DNA from: Petrolisthes cinctipes
Lineage: Eukaryota > Arthropoda > Malacostraca > Decapoda > Porcellanidae
Direction of reading: 5' to 3'
Assembly: GCA_033782935.1 (NCBI GenBank)
Contig: JAWQEG010000135.1
Coordinates: forward strand, 1,366,501-1,430,500
Length of the DNA stretch: 64,000 nt
Part shown: one piece after another, positions 53,125 through 64,000 of the stretch
Numbering within the stretch: the first letter of the stretch is position 1
Layout: each line of letters starts with the position of its first letter
Position numbers and translations under genes: made by a program
Notes under the pieces: generated by a model
The model's database searches: none
What the model saw: only the letters and a program-made list of their open reading frames with translations
Told to the model about the DNA's origin: nothing

Positions 53125-54432
53125 AGTATGCATGTACAGATCGCTTCTGGCACCCCAAAATATCGAATTTTCGGGTGTTTTTAACCTGAATTTGAGATAT
53201 AAACGAGTACAGAAGATGCATGCACATATCGACTTTTGGGCACCTAAAATATCGATTTTGAGCATGTTTTGGGCCTGTATTTTGAAAACATTCTAGCACT
53301 GAGTAGGTATGTACAGATCGCTTCTGGGACCGAAAAATATCGAATTTTCGGGTATTTTGAGGTTGAATTTGGGATATAAACGGGTGCAGAAGATGCATAC
53401 AGATATTGACTTTGGGCACCAAATATATCGATTTTCAGCATGTTTTGGGCCTGAATTTTGAAAATACACTAACACGGAGTAGGCATGTACAGATCGTTTC
53501 TGGGACCCCTAAATATCGAATTTGCGTGTGTTTTGGGCCTGAATTTGAGATATCGACTTTTTGGCACCTAAAATATCGATTTTTAGCATGTTTTCAGCCT
53601 TTATTTTGAAAATATTCTAGCACTGAGTATGCATGTACAGATCGCTTCTGGAACCCCAAAATATCGAATTTTCGGGTGTTTTGAGCCTGAATTTGAGATA
53701 TAAACGAGTACAGAAGATGCATTCACATATCGACTTTTGGGCACCTAAAATATCGATTTTGAGCATGTTTTGGGCCTGTATTTTGAAAACATTCTAGCAC
53801 TGAGTAGGCATGTACAGATCGCTTCTGGGACGCAAAAATATCGAATTTTCGGGTATTTTGAGGTTGAATTTGGGATATAAACGGGTGCAGAAGATGCATA
53901 CACATATTGACTTTGGGCACCAAAAATATCGATTTTCAGCATGTTTTGGGTCTGAATTTTGAAAATACTCTAACACGGAGTAAGCATGTACAGATCGTTT
54001 CTGGGACCTCTAAATATCGAATTTGCGGGTGTTTTGGGCCTGAATTTGAGATATCGACTTTTTGGCACCTAAAATATCGATTTTTAGCATGTTTTTAGCC
54101 TATATTTTGAAAATATTCTAGCACTGAGTAGGCATGTACAGATTGCTTCTGGGACCCCAAAATATTGAATTTTCGGGTGTTTTGATCCTGAATTTGAGAT
54201 ATGAACGGGTACAGAAGATACATGCACTTATTGACTTAAGGCATCTAAAATATCGATTTTCAGCATGTTTTGGTCCTGTATTTTTAAAATACTCTAACAC
54301 GGAGTAGGCATGTACAGATCGCTTCTGGGACCCCAATATATCGAATTTTCGGGTGTTTTGAGCCTGAATTTGAGATATAAACGGGTACAGAAGATGCATG
54401 CACATATCGACGTTTGGGCACCTAAACCATCG
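53125..54432. repeat. Large duplicated block, copy 2 (pairs with 49683-50990)
   Basis: This is the counterpart at offset 3,442. At about 54432 the source of homology switches from the 50.99-kb region to the 51.64-kb region (offset 2,793). About 649 bp, or four monomers, is therefore missing relative to copy 1. Small differences include ACGCAAAAATATCG near 53831 and GATATGAACGGGTAC near 54200. Confidence 0.87.
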
Positions 54433-55309
54433 ATTTTTAGCATGTTTTGGGCCTGTATTTTGAAAATACTCTAACACGGAGTAGGCATGTACAGATCGCT
54501 TCTGGGACCCCTAAATATCGAATTTTCGGGTGTTTTGGGACTGAATTTGAGATATCGACTTTTTGGCACCTAAAATATCGATTTTTAGCATGTTTATAGC
54601 CTATATTTTGAAAATATTCTAGCACTGAGTAGGCATGTACAGATCGCTTCTGGGACCCCAAAATATCGAATTTTCGGGTGTTTTGGGCCTGAATTTGAGA
54701 TATCGACTTTACGCACATAAAATATCGATTTTTAGCATGTTTTGAGCCTATATTTTGAAAACATTCTAGCAATGAGTAGGCTTGTACAGATCGCTTCTGG
54801 GACCCAAAAATATCAAATTTTTGGGTGTTTTGAGACTGAATTTGAGATATAAACGAGTACAGAAGATGCATGCACATATCGACTTTTGGGCACCTAAAAT
54901 ATCGATTTTTAGCATGTTTTGAGCCTATATTAAAAAAAAAAAAAAAGAACTGAGTAGGCATGTACAGATCGCTTCTGGGACCCAAAAATATCGAATTTTC
55001 GGGTGTTTTGAGGTTAAATTTGGAATATAAACGGGTGCAAAAGATGCATACACATATTGACTTTAGCACCAAAAATATCGATTTTCAGCATGTTTTGGGC
55101 CTGAATTTTGAAAATACACGGAGTAGGCATGTACAGATCGCTTCTCGGACCCCAAAATATCGAATTTTCGGGTGTTTAGGGCCAGAATTTGAGATATAAA
55201 CGGGTACAGAAGATGCATGCACATATCGACTTTTGGGCACCTAAAAGATCGATTTGCAGTATGATTTGGGCCTGTATTTTGAAAATTCTCTAACACGGAG
55301 TAGGCATGT
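54433..55309. repeat. Large duplicated block, copy 2 (pairs with 51640-52516)
   Basis: This is the counterpart at offset 2,793. It carries a poly(A) run of 15 instead of 13 and the variant TAGGCTTGTACAGATCG near 54777. The end of homology is near the CACGGAGTAGGCATG of the third monomer after the poly(A). Confidence 0.87.
54913..55303. repeat. Poly(A)-variant monomer group, copy 2 (A15 at 54932-54946)
   Basis: This copy has the same three linked features. The poly(A) run is 15 long and is followed by GAACTGAGTAGG without the preceding T, so slippage or substitution has occurred since duplication. Confidence 0.9.
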
Positions 55310-55909
55310 ACAGATCGCTTCTGGGACCCCTAAATATCGAATTTTCGGGTGTTTTGGGACTGAATTTGAGATATCGACTTTTTGGCACCTAAAAGATCGA
55401 TTTTTAGCATGTTTATAGCCTATATTTTGAAAATATTCTAGCACTGAGTATGCATGTACAGATCGCTTCTGGGACCCCAAAATATCGAATTTTCGGGTGT
55501 TTTAAGACTGAATTTGAGATATAAACGAGTACAGAAGATGTATGCACATATCGATTTTTGGGCACCTAAAATATCGATTTTAAGCATGTTTTGGGCCTGT
55601 ATTTTGAAAATACTCTAACACGGAGTAGGCATGTACAGATTGCTTCTGGGACCTCTAAATATTGAATTTTCGGGTGTTTTGGGACTGAATTTGAGATATC
55701 GACTTTTTGGCAACTAAAATATCGATTTTTAGCATGTTTATAGCCTATATTTTGAAAATATTCTAGCATTGAGTAGGCATGTACAGATCGCTTCTGGGAC
55801 CCCAAAATATCGAATTTTCGGGTTTTTTGAGCCTGAATTTGAGATATAAACGAGTACAGAAGATGCATGCACATATCGACTTATAGGCACCTAAAATATC
55901 GATTTTGAG

Positions 55910-56310
55910 CATGTTTTGAGCCTATATTAAAAAAAAAAAAAAATTGAACTGAGTAGGCATGTACAGATCGCTTCTGGGACCCAAAAATATCGAATTTTCG
56001 GGTTTTTTGAGGTTAAATTTGGGATATAAACGGGTGCAAAAGATACATACACATATTGACTTTGGGCACCAAAAATATCGATTTTCAGCATGTTTTGGGC
56101 CTGAATTTTGAAAATACACGGAGTAGGCATGTACAGATCGCTTCTGGGACCCCAAAATATCGAATTTTCGGGTGTTTAGGGCCAGAATTTGAGATATAAA
56201 CGGGTACAGAAGATGCATGCACATATCGACTTTTGGGCACCTAAAAGATCGATTTTCAGTATGATTTGGGCCTGTATTTTGAAAATTCTCTAACACGGAG
56301 TAGGCATGTC
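55910..56310. repeat. Poly(A)-variant monomer group, copy 3 (A15 at 55929-55943)
   Basis: The poly(A) is followed by TTGAACTGAG. The contraction AAAATACACGGAG is at 56111 and CAGTATGATTTGGGCC near 56257. This copy shares GGTTTTTTGAGG and AAAAGATACATACACATATT with or near copy 5. Confidence 0.9.
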
Positions 56311-56374
56311 CAGATCGCTTCTGGGTCCCCTAAATATCGAATTTTCGGGTGTTTTGGGCTGGAATTAGAAATAT

Positions 56375-57330
56375 CGACTTTTTGGCACCTAAAATATCGA
56401 TATTTATTATGTTTTTAGCCTATATTTTGAAAATATTCTAGCACTGAGTAGGCATGTACAGATCGCTTCTGGGTCCCCAAAATATCGAATTTTTGGGTGT
56501 TTTGAGCCTGAATTTGAGATATAAACGGGTACTGAAGATGCATGCACATATCGACTTTTGGGCACCTAAACCATCGATTTTGAGCATGTTTTGGGCCTGT
56601 ATTTTGAAAATACTCTAAAACGGAGTAGGCATGTACAGATCGCTTCTGGGACCCATAAATATCGAATTTTCGGGTGTTTTGGGACTGAATTTGAGATATC
56701 CACTTTTTGGCTCCTAAAATATAGATTTTTAGCATGTTTATAGCCTATATTTTGAAAATATTCTAGCACTGAGTATGCATGTACAGATCGTTTCTGGGAC
56801 ACCAAAATATCGAATTTTCGGGTGTTTTGGGCCTGAATTTGAGATATCGACTTTACGCACCTAATATATCGATTTTTAGCATGTTTTGAGCCTCTATTTT
56901 GAAAATATTCTAGCACTGAGTATGCATGTACAGATCGCTTCTGGGACCCCAAAATATCGAATTTTCGGGTGTTTTGAGCCTGAATTTGAGATATAAACGA
57001 GTACAGAAGATGCAAGCACATATCGACTTTTGGGCACCTAAAATATCGATTTTGAGCATGTTTTAAGCCTATATTTTGAACATACTTCCTGGAAATCAGT
57101 AGGCATGTACAGATCGCTTCTGGGACCCAAAAATATCGAATTTTCGGATGTTTTGAGCCTGAATTTGAGATATAAACGAGTACAGAAGATGCATGCACAT
57201 ATCGACTTTTGGGCACCTAAAATATCGATTTTAAGCATGTTTTGGGCCTATATTTTGAAAATACTCAAACACGTAGTAGGCATGTACAGATCGCTTCTGG
57301 GACCCCTAAATATCGAATTTTCGGGTGTTT
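56375..57330. repeat. Duplicated block with ACTTCCTGGAAATCAG variant, copy 1 (pairs with 60796-61751)
   Basis: It matches the second copy at offset 4,421. Markers are ATCGATATTTATTATG near 56396, TTTGGCTCCTAAAATATAG near 56706, and a replaced monomer core reading GAACATACTTCCTGGAAATC at 57079-57098 instead of the usual GAAAATATTCTAGCAC. Confidence 0.88.
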
Positions 57331-59506
57331 TGGGACTAAATTTGAGATATCGACTTTTTGGCACCTAAAATATTGATTTTTAGCATGTTTATAGCCTATA
57401 TTTTGAAAATATTCTAGCACTGAGTAGGCATGTACAGATCGCTTCTGGGACACCAAAATATCGAATTTTCGGGTGTTTTGGGCCTGAATTTGAGATATCG
57501 ACTTTACGCACATAAAATATCGATTTTTAGCATGTTTTGAGCCTATATTTTGAAAATATTCTAGCACTGAGTATGCATGTACATATCGCTTCTGGGACCC
57601 CAAAATAACGAATTTTCGGGTGTTTTGAGCCTGAATTTGAGATATAAACGAGTACAGAATATAAATGCACATATCGACTTTTGGGCACCTAAAATATCGA
57701 TTTTGAGCATGTTTTGAGCCTATATTTTGAAAACATTCTAGCACTCAGTAGGCATGTACAGATCGCTTCCGGGAGCCAAAAATATCGAATTTTCGGGTGT
57801 TTTGAGCCTGAATTTGAGATATAAACGAGTACAGAAGATGCATGCACATATCGACTTTTGGGCACCTAAAATATCGATTTTGAGCATGTTTTGGGCCTGT
57901 ATTTTGAAAATACTCTAACACGGAGTAGGCATGTACAGATCGCTTCTGGGACCCCTAAATATCGAATTTTCGGGTGTTTTGGGCCTGAATTTGAGATATC
58001 GACTTTTTGGCACCTAAAATATCGATTTTTAGCATGTTTTTAGCCTATATTTTGAAAATATTCTAGCACTGAGTAGGCATGTACAGATTGCTTCTGGGAC
58101 CCCAATATATCGAATTTTCGGGTGTTTTGAGCCTGAATTTGAGATATAAACGGGTACTGAAGATGCATGCACATATCGACTTTTGGGCACCTAAACCATC
58201 GATTTTGAGCATGTTTTGTGCCTGTATTTTGAAAATACTCTAAAACGGAGTAGGCATGTACAGATCGCTTCTGGGACCCCTAAATATCGAATTTTCGGGT
58301 GTTTTGGGACTGAATTTGAGATATCCACTTTTTGGCTCCTAAAATATAGATTTTTAGCATGTTTATAGCCTATATTTTGAAAATATTCTAGCACTGAGTA
58401 GGCATGTACAGATCGTTTCTGGGGCCCCAAAATATCGAATTTTCGGGTGTTTTGGGCCTGAATTTGAGATATCGACTTTACGCACCTAAAATATCGATTT
58501 TTAGCATGTTTTGAGCCTCTATTTTGAAAATATTCTAGCACTGAGTATGCATGTACAGATCGCTTCTGGGACCCCAAAATATCGAATTTTCGGGTGTTTT
58601 GAGCCTGAATTTGAGATATAAACGAGTACAGAATATAATTGCACATATCGACTTTTGGGCACCTAAAATATCGATTTTGAGCATGTTTTGAGCCTATATT
58701 TTGAAAACATTCTAGCACTGAGTAGGCATGTACAGATCGCTTCTGGGACCCCAAAATATCGAATTTTCGGGTGTTTTGAGCCTGAATTTGAGATATAAAC
58801 GAGTACAGAAGATGCATGCACATATCGACTTTTGGGCACCTAAAATATCGATTTTGAGCATGTTTTGGGCCTGTATTTTGAAAATACTCTAACACGGAGT
58901 AGGCATGTACAGATCGCTTCTGGGACCCTTAAATATCGAATTTTCGGGTGTTTTGGGACTGAATTTGAGATATCGACTTTTTGGCATCTAAAAGATCGAT
59001 TTTTAGCATGTTTATAGCCTATATTTTGAAAATATTCTAGCACTGAGTAGGCATGTACAGATCGCTTCTGGGACCCCAAAATATCGAATTTTCGGGTGTT
59101 TTGGGCCTGAATTTGAGATATCGACTATACGCACCTAAAATATCGATTTTTAGCATGTTTTGAGCCTATATTTGGAAATATTCTAGCACTGAGTATGCAT
59201 GTACAGATCGCTTCTGGGACCCCAAAATATCGAATTTTCGGGTGTTTTGAGCCTGAATTTGAGATATAAACGAGTAAAGAAGATGCATGCACATATCGAC
59301 TTTTGGGCACCTAAAATATCGATTTTTAGCATGTTTTGAGCCTATATTTTGAAAACATTCTAGCACTGAGTAGGCATGTACAGATCGCTTCTGGGACCCA
59401 AAAATAACGAATTTTTGGGAGTTTTGAGACTGAATTTGAGATATAAACGAGTACAGAAGATGCATGCACATATCGACTTATAGGCACCTAAAATATCGAT
59501 TTTGAG

Positions 59507-59900
59507 CATGTTTTGAGCCTATATTAAAAAAAAAAAAAAATAGAACTGAGTGGGCATGTACAGATCGCTTCTGGGACCCAAAAATATCGAATTTTCGGTG
59601 TTTTGAGGTTAAATTTGGAATATAAACGGGTGCAAAAGATGCATACACATATTGACTTTAGCACCAAAAATATCGATTTTCAGCATGTTTTGGGCCTGAA
59701 TTTTGAAAATACACGGAGTAGGCATGTACAGATCGCTTCTGGGACCCCAAAATATCGAATTTTCGGGTGTTTAGGGCCAGAATTTGAGATATAAACGGGT
59801 ACAGAAGATGCATGCACATATCGACTTTTGGGCACCTAAAAGATCGATTTGCAGTATGATTTGGGCCTGTATTTTGAAAATTCTCTAACACGGAGTAGGC
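59507..59900. repeat. Poly(A)-variant monomer group, copy 4 (A15 at 59526-59540)
   Basis: The poly(A) is followed by TAGAACTGAGTGGGCATG. The next monomer has one G fewer (TTTTCGGTGTTTTG). The contraction and the TATGATTTGGGCC monomer follow in order. The sequence after the poly(A) resembles copies 1 and 2 (ATTGACTTTAGCACC). Confidence 0.9.
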
Positions 59901-60795
59901 ATGTCCAGATCGCTTCTGGGACCCCTAAATATCGAATTTACGGGTGTTTTGGGCCTGAATTTGAGATATCGACTTTTTGGCACCTAAAATATCGATTTTT
60001 AGCATGTTTTTAGCCTATATTTTGAAAATGTTCTAGCACTGAGTAGGCTTGTACAGATTGCTTCTGGGACCCCAAAATATTGAATTTTCGGGTGTTTTGA
60101 TCCTGAATTTGAGATATAAACGGGTACAGAAGATACATGCACATATTGACTTTAGGCATCTAAAATATCGATTTTCAGCATGTTTTGGGCCTGTATTTTG
60201 AAAATACTCTAAAACGGAGTAGGCATGTACAGATCGCTTCTGGGACCCCTAAATATCGAATTTTCGGGTGTTTTGGGACTGAATTTGAGATATCCACTTT
60301 TTGGCTCCTAAAATATAGATTTTTAGCATGTTTATAGCCTATATTTTGAAAATATTCTAGCACTGAGTAGGCATGTACAGATCGTTTCAGGGACCCCAAA
60401 ATATCGAATTTTCGGGTGTTTTGGGCCTGAATTTGAGATATAAACGAGTACAGAATATGCAAGCACATATCGACTTTTGTTCACCTAAAATATCGATTTT
60501 GAGCATATTTTGAGCCTATATTTTGAAAACATTCTAGCACTCAGTAGGCATGTACAGATCGCTTCTGGGTCCCAAAAATATCGAATTTTCGGGTGTTTTG
60601 AGCCTGAATTTGAGATATAAACGAGTACAGAAGATGCATGCACATATCGACTTTTGGGCACCTAAAATATCGATTTTGAGCATGTTTTGGGCCTGTATTT
60701 TGAAAATTCTCTAACACGGAGTAGGCATGTACAGATCGCTTCTGGGACCCCTAAATATAGAATTTTCGGGTGTTTTGGGACTGAATTTGAGATAT

Positions 60796-61751
60796 CGACT
60801 TTTTGGCACCTAAAATATCGATATTTATTATGTTTTTAGCCTATATTTTGAAAATATTCTAGCACTGAGTAGGCATGTACAGATCGCTTCTGGGACCCCA
60901 AAATATCAAATTTTCGGGTGTTTTGAGCCTGAATTTGAGATATAAACGGGTACTGAAGATGCATGCACATATCGACTTTTGGGCACCTAAACCATCGATT
61001 TTGAGCATGTTTTGGGCCTGTATTTTGAAAATACTCTAAAACGGAGTAGGCATGTACAGATCGCTTCTGGGACCCCTAAATATCGAATTTTCGGGTGTTT
61101 TGGGACTGAATTTGAGATATCCACTTTTTGGCTCCTAAAATATAGATTTTTAGCATGTTTATAGCCTATATTTTGAAAATATTCTAGCACTGAGTATGCA
61201 TGTACAGATCTTTTCTGGGACACCAAAATATCGAATTTTCGGGTGTTTTGGGCCTGAATTTGAGATATCGACTTTACGCACCTAAAATATCGATTTTTAG
61301 GATGTTTTGAGCCTCTATTTTGAAAATATTCTAGCACTGAGTATGCATGTACAGATCGCATCTGGGACCCCAAAATATCGAATTTTCGGGTGTTTTGAGC
61401 CTGAATTTGAGATATAAACGAGTACAGAAGATGGAAGCACATATCGACTTTTGGGCACCTAAAATATCGATTTTGAGCATGTTTTGAGCCTATATTTTGA
61501 ACATACTTCTTGGAAATCAGTAGACATGTACAGATCGCTTCTGGGACCCAAAAATATCGAATTTTCGGGTGTTTTGAGCCTGAATTTGAGATATAAACGA
61601 GTACAGAAGATGCATGCACATATCGACTTTTGGGCACCTAAAATATCGATTTTAAGCATGTTTTGGGCCTATATTTTGAAAATACTCAAACACGGAGTAG
61701 GCATGTACAGATCGCTTCTGGGACCCCTAAATATCGAATTTTCGGGTGTTT
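60796..61751. repeat. Duplicated block with ACTTCTTGGAAATCAG variant, copy 2 (pairs with 56375-57330)
   Basis: This is the counterpart at offset 4,421. The replaced core here reads CATACTTCTTGGAAATCAG from 61502. Other differences are few, such as GATCTTTTCTGGGACAC near 61207 and TTTTTAGGATGTTTTG near 61297. Confidence 0.88.
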
Positions 61752-62335
61752 TGAGCCTGAATTTGAGATATAAACGGGTACAGAAGATGCATGCACATAT
61801 CGACTTTTGGGCACCTAAAATATCGATTTTGAGCATGTTTTGAGCCTATATTTTGAAAACATTCTAGCACTGAGTAGGCATGTACAGATCGCTTCTGGGA
61901 CCCAAAAATATCGAAATTTTGGGTGTTTTGAGCCTGAATTTGAGATATAAACGAGTACAGAAGATGCATGCACATATCGACTTTTGGGCACCTAAAATAT
62001 CGATTGGGAGCATGTTTTGGGCCTGTATTTTGAAAATACTCTAACACGGAGTAGGCATGTACAGATCGCTTCTGGAACCCCTAAATATTGAATTTTCGGG
62101 TGTTTTGGGACTGAATTTGAGATATCGACTTTTTGGCACCTAAAATATCGATTTTTAGCATGTTTATAGCCTATATTTTGAAAATATTCTAGCACTAAGT
62201 AGGCATGTACAGATCGCTTCTGGGACCCCAAAATATCGAATTTTCGGGTTTTTTGAGCCTGAATTTGAGATATAAACGAGTACAGAAGATGCATGCACAT
62301 ATCGACTTATAGGCACCTAAAACATCGATTTTGAG

Positions 62336-62730
62336 CATGTTTTGAGCCTATATTAAAAAAAAAAAAAATAGAACTGAGTAGGCATGTACAGATCGCTTCT
62401 GGGACCCAAAAATATCGAATTTTCGGGTGTTTTGAGGTTAAATTTGGGATATAAACGGGTGCAAAAGATACATACACATATTGACTTTGGGCACCAAAAA
62501 TATCGATTTTCAGCATGTTTTGGGCCTGAATTTTGAAAATACACGGAGTATGCATGTACAGATCGCTTCTGGGACCCCAAAATATCGAATTTTCGGGTGT
62601 TTAGGGCCAGAATTTGAGATATAAACGGGTACAGAAGATGCATGCACATATCGTCTTTTGGGCACCTAAAAGATCGATTTTCAGTATGATTTGGGCCTGT
62701 ATTTTGAAAATTCTCTAACACGGAGTAGGC
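62336..62730. repeat. Poly(A)-variant monomer group, copy 5 (A14 at 62355-62368)
   Basis: The same haplotype, with 14 A followed by TAGAACTGAGTAGG. Like copy 3 it reads TTGACTTTGGGCACC after the poly(A), not TTGACTTTAGCACC. The five copies therefore fall into two groups: 1, 2 and 4 against 3 and 5. Confidence 0.9.
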
Positions 62731-64000
62731 ATGTCTAGATCGCTTCTGGGACTCCTAAATATCGAATTTTCGGGTGTTTTGGGCTGGAATTAGAAATATC
62801 GACTTTTTGGCACCTAAAATATCGATATTTAGCATGTTTTTAGCCTATATTTTGAAAATATTCTAGCACTGAGTAGGCATGTACAGATCGCTTTTGTGAC
62901 CCAAAAATATCGAATTTTCGGGTGTTTTGGGCCTGAATTTGATATATCGACTTTTTGGCACCTAAAATATCAATTTTTAGCATGTTTTTAGTCTATATTT
63001 TGAAAACATTCTAGCACTGAGTAGGCATGTACAGATCGCTTCTAGGACCCAAAAATGCCGAATTTTTGGGTGTTTTGAGCCAGAATTTGAGATATAAACG
63101 GGTACAGAAGATGCATGCACATATTGACTTTAGGAACCAAAAATATCGATTTTCAGCATGTTTTGGGCCTGAATTTTGAAAATACTCTAACACGGAATAG
63201 GCATGTACAGATCGCTTCTGGAACCCCTAAATATCGAATTTTCGGGTGTTAAGAGCCAGAATTTGAGATATAAACGGGTACAGAAGATGCATTCACATAT
63301 CGACTTTTGGGCACCTAAAAGATCGATTATCAGTATGTTTTTGGCCTGTAATTTGAAAATACTCTAACACGGAGTAGGCATGTACAGATTGCTTCTGGGA
63401 CCCCTAAATATCGAATTTTCGGGTGTTTTGGGCCTGAATTTGAGATATCGAGTTTTTGGCACCTAAAATATCGATTTTTAGCATGTTTTTAGCCTATATT
63501 TTGAAATTATTCTGGCACTGAGTAGGCATGTACAGATTGCTTCTGGGACCCCAAAATATCGAATTTTCGGGTGTTTTAAGCCTGAATTTGAGATATAAAC
63601 GGGTACTGAAGATGCATGCACATATCGACTTTTGGTCACCTAAAACATCGATTTGGAGCATGTTTTGGGCCTGTATTTTGAAAATACTCTAACACGGAGT
63701 AGGCATGTACAGATCTCTTCTGGGACCTCAAAATATCGAATTTTCGGGTGTTTTGGGCCTGAATTTGAGATATCAACTTTACGCACCTAAAATATCGATT
63801 TTTAGCATGTTTTGAGCCTATATTTTGAAAATATTCTAACACTGAGCATGCATGTACAGATCGCTTCTGGGACCCCAAAATAACGAATTTTCGGGTGTTT
63901 TGAGCCTGAATTTGAGATATAAACGAGTACAGTAGATGCATACCCATATTGACTTTAGGCACCAAAAATATCGATTTTCAACATGTTTTGGGCCTGAATT
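62731..64000. repeat. Array segment running off the right edge
   Basis: Long and short satellite monomers continue to the last base, which falls inside a type A-like monomer (GTTTTGGGCCTGAATT). Nothing marks an end of the array. Confidence 0.9.

Larger units (their letters stand above)
1..64000. repeat. Satellite DNA array (176/147-bp monomers), head-to-tail, both ends open
   Basis: The same monomer recurs from the first to the last base in one orientation; I found no inverted monomer. Landmarks in order are GACTTTGGGCACC, AAAATATCGATTTT, AGCATGTTTTGGGCC, a TTTTGAAAA palindrome core, GAGTAGGCATGTACAGATCG, CTTCTGGGACCCC, AATATCGAATTTTCGGGTG, GAGCCTGAATTTGAGATAT and, in long monomers only, AAACGGGTACAGAAGATGC. 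Successive TGCATGCACA-type sites at 1, 178, 354 and 530 give periods of 177, 176 and 176 bp. Successive GACTTT sites at 544 and 691 give 147 bp. Roughly 380 monomers are estimated from window length and mean period. The only non-satellite DNA is two 486-bp transposon copies. No supported gene lies anywhere in the window. The satellite family is not one I can name. Confidence 0.98.

Noticed and set aside
58191..58895. Minus-strand open frame of 234 codons, and similar frames of 208-217 codons at 22966-23592, 31484-32137, 41934-42584, 51629-52279, 56566-57216 and 60987-61637
   Set aside because: All are translations of the satellite itself. The same peptide phrases recur in three frames at monomer spacing, no start context or domain is recognisable, and frame lengths follow from mixing 147-bp and 176-bp units.
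1..64000. CRISPR array
   Set aside because: The repeats are 147-176 bp, contiguous and divergent, without unique spacers of constant length, and no cas genes are present.
1..64000. CENP-B box, telomere repeat, rDNA or tRNA genes
   Set aside because: The TTTTCGGGTGTTTTGAG region has the TTCG and CGGG elements of a CENP-B box overlapping rather than spaced as the consensus requires. No TTAGGG/TTAGG-type runs, rRNA segments or tRNA-like folds were seen.
1..64000. TATAAA in each long monomer as a proven promoter
   Set aside because: The hexamer is expected in AT-rich repeats and there is no transcript evidence. It is kept only as a testable idea.

Overview
The window is non-coding satellite DNA. 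Almost all 64 kb is one head-to-tail tandem array of a roughly 36% GC (by eye) monomer in a single orientation, and it runs off both ends, so the array is longer than the window. I see no protein-coding gene, rRNA, tRNA, CRISPR array or bacterial-type operon. The content (satellite, higher-order repeats, a non-autonomous TA-target DNA transposon) points to a eukaryotic, probably animal, chromosome in pericentromeric or other constitutive heterochromatin. The species cannot be fixed from this sequence.

Two main monomer lengths are intermixed: a long form of about 176-177 bp and a short form of 147 bp. The short form lacks one exact 29-bp segment flanked by ATAT. A third, rarer form lacks a further 18 bp and occurs only at about 1.4-7.2 kb. 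Monomers also fall into sequence classes. Type A carries GTATTTTGAAAATAC then CTCTAACACGGAG. Type B carries ATATTTTGAAAATAT then TCTAGCACTGAG. Type C carries GTATCTTGAAAACATTC then TAACTAGGAG.

Layout: 1-7.9 kb, mixed old monomers with dispersed block duplications. 7.94-15.06 kb, a young, nearly identical higher-order repeat of 1,529 bp (four full units and one 999-bp contracted unit). 15.1-32.6 kb, divergent monomers interrupted by two 486-bp copies of a transposon with terminal inverted repeats (19057-19542 and 26576-27061), exactly 7,519 bp apart and co-duplicated with flanking satellite. 32.6-36.4 kb, nested 1,500/796/2,296-bp duplications. 36.4-42.8 kb, divergent monomers. 42.8-44.8 kb, a 972-bp repeat. 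46.4-47.7 kb, a 648-bp repeat (both multiples of a 324-bp long+short dimer). 49.7-64 kb, a mosaic of large duplicated blocks marked by five copies of a poly(A)-bearing variant.

There is no gene network to describe. The content is structural: repeat turnover by unequal exchange and slippage, a monomer pair whose lengths match nucleosome core and core-plus-linker DNA, and one transposon insertion copied by segmental duplication inside the array. The many open frames, up to 234 codons and mostly on the minus strand, are by-products of the repeat.
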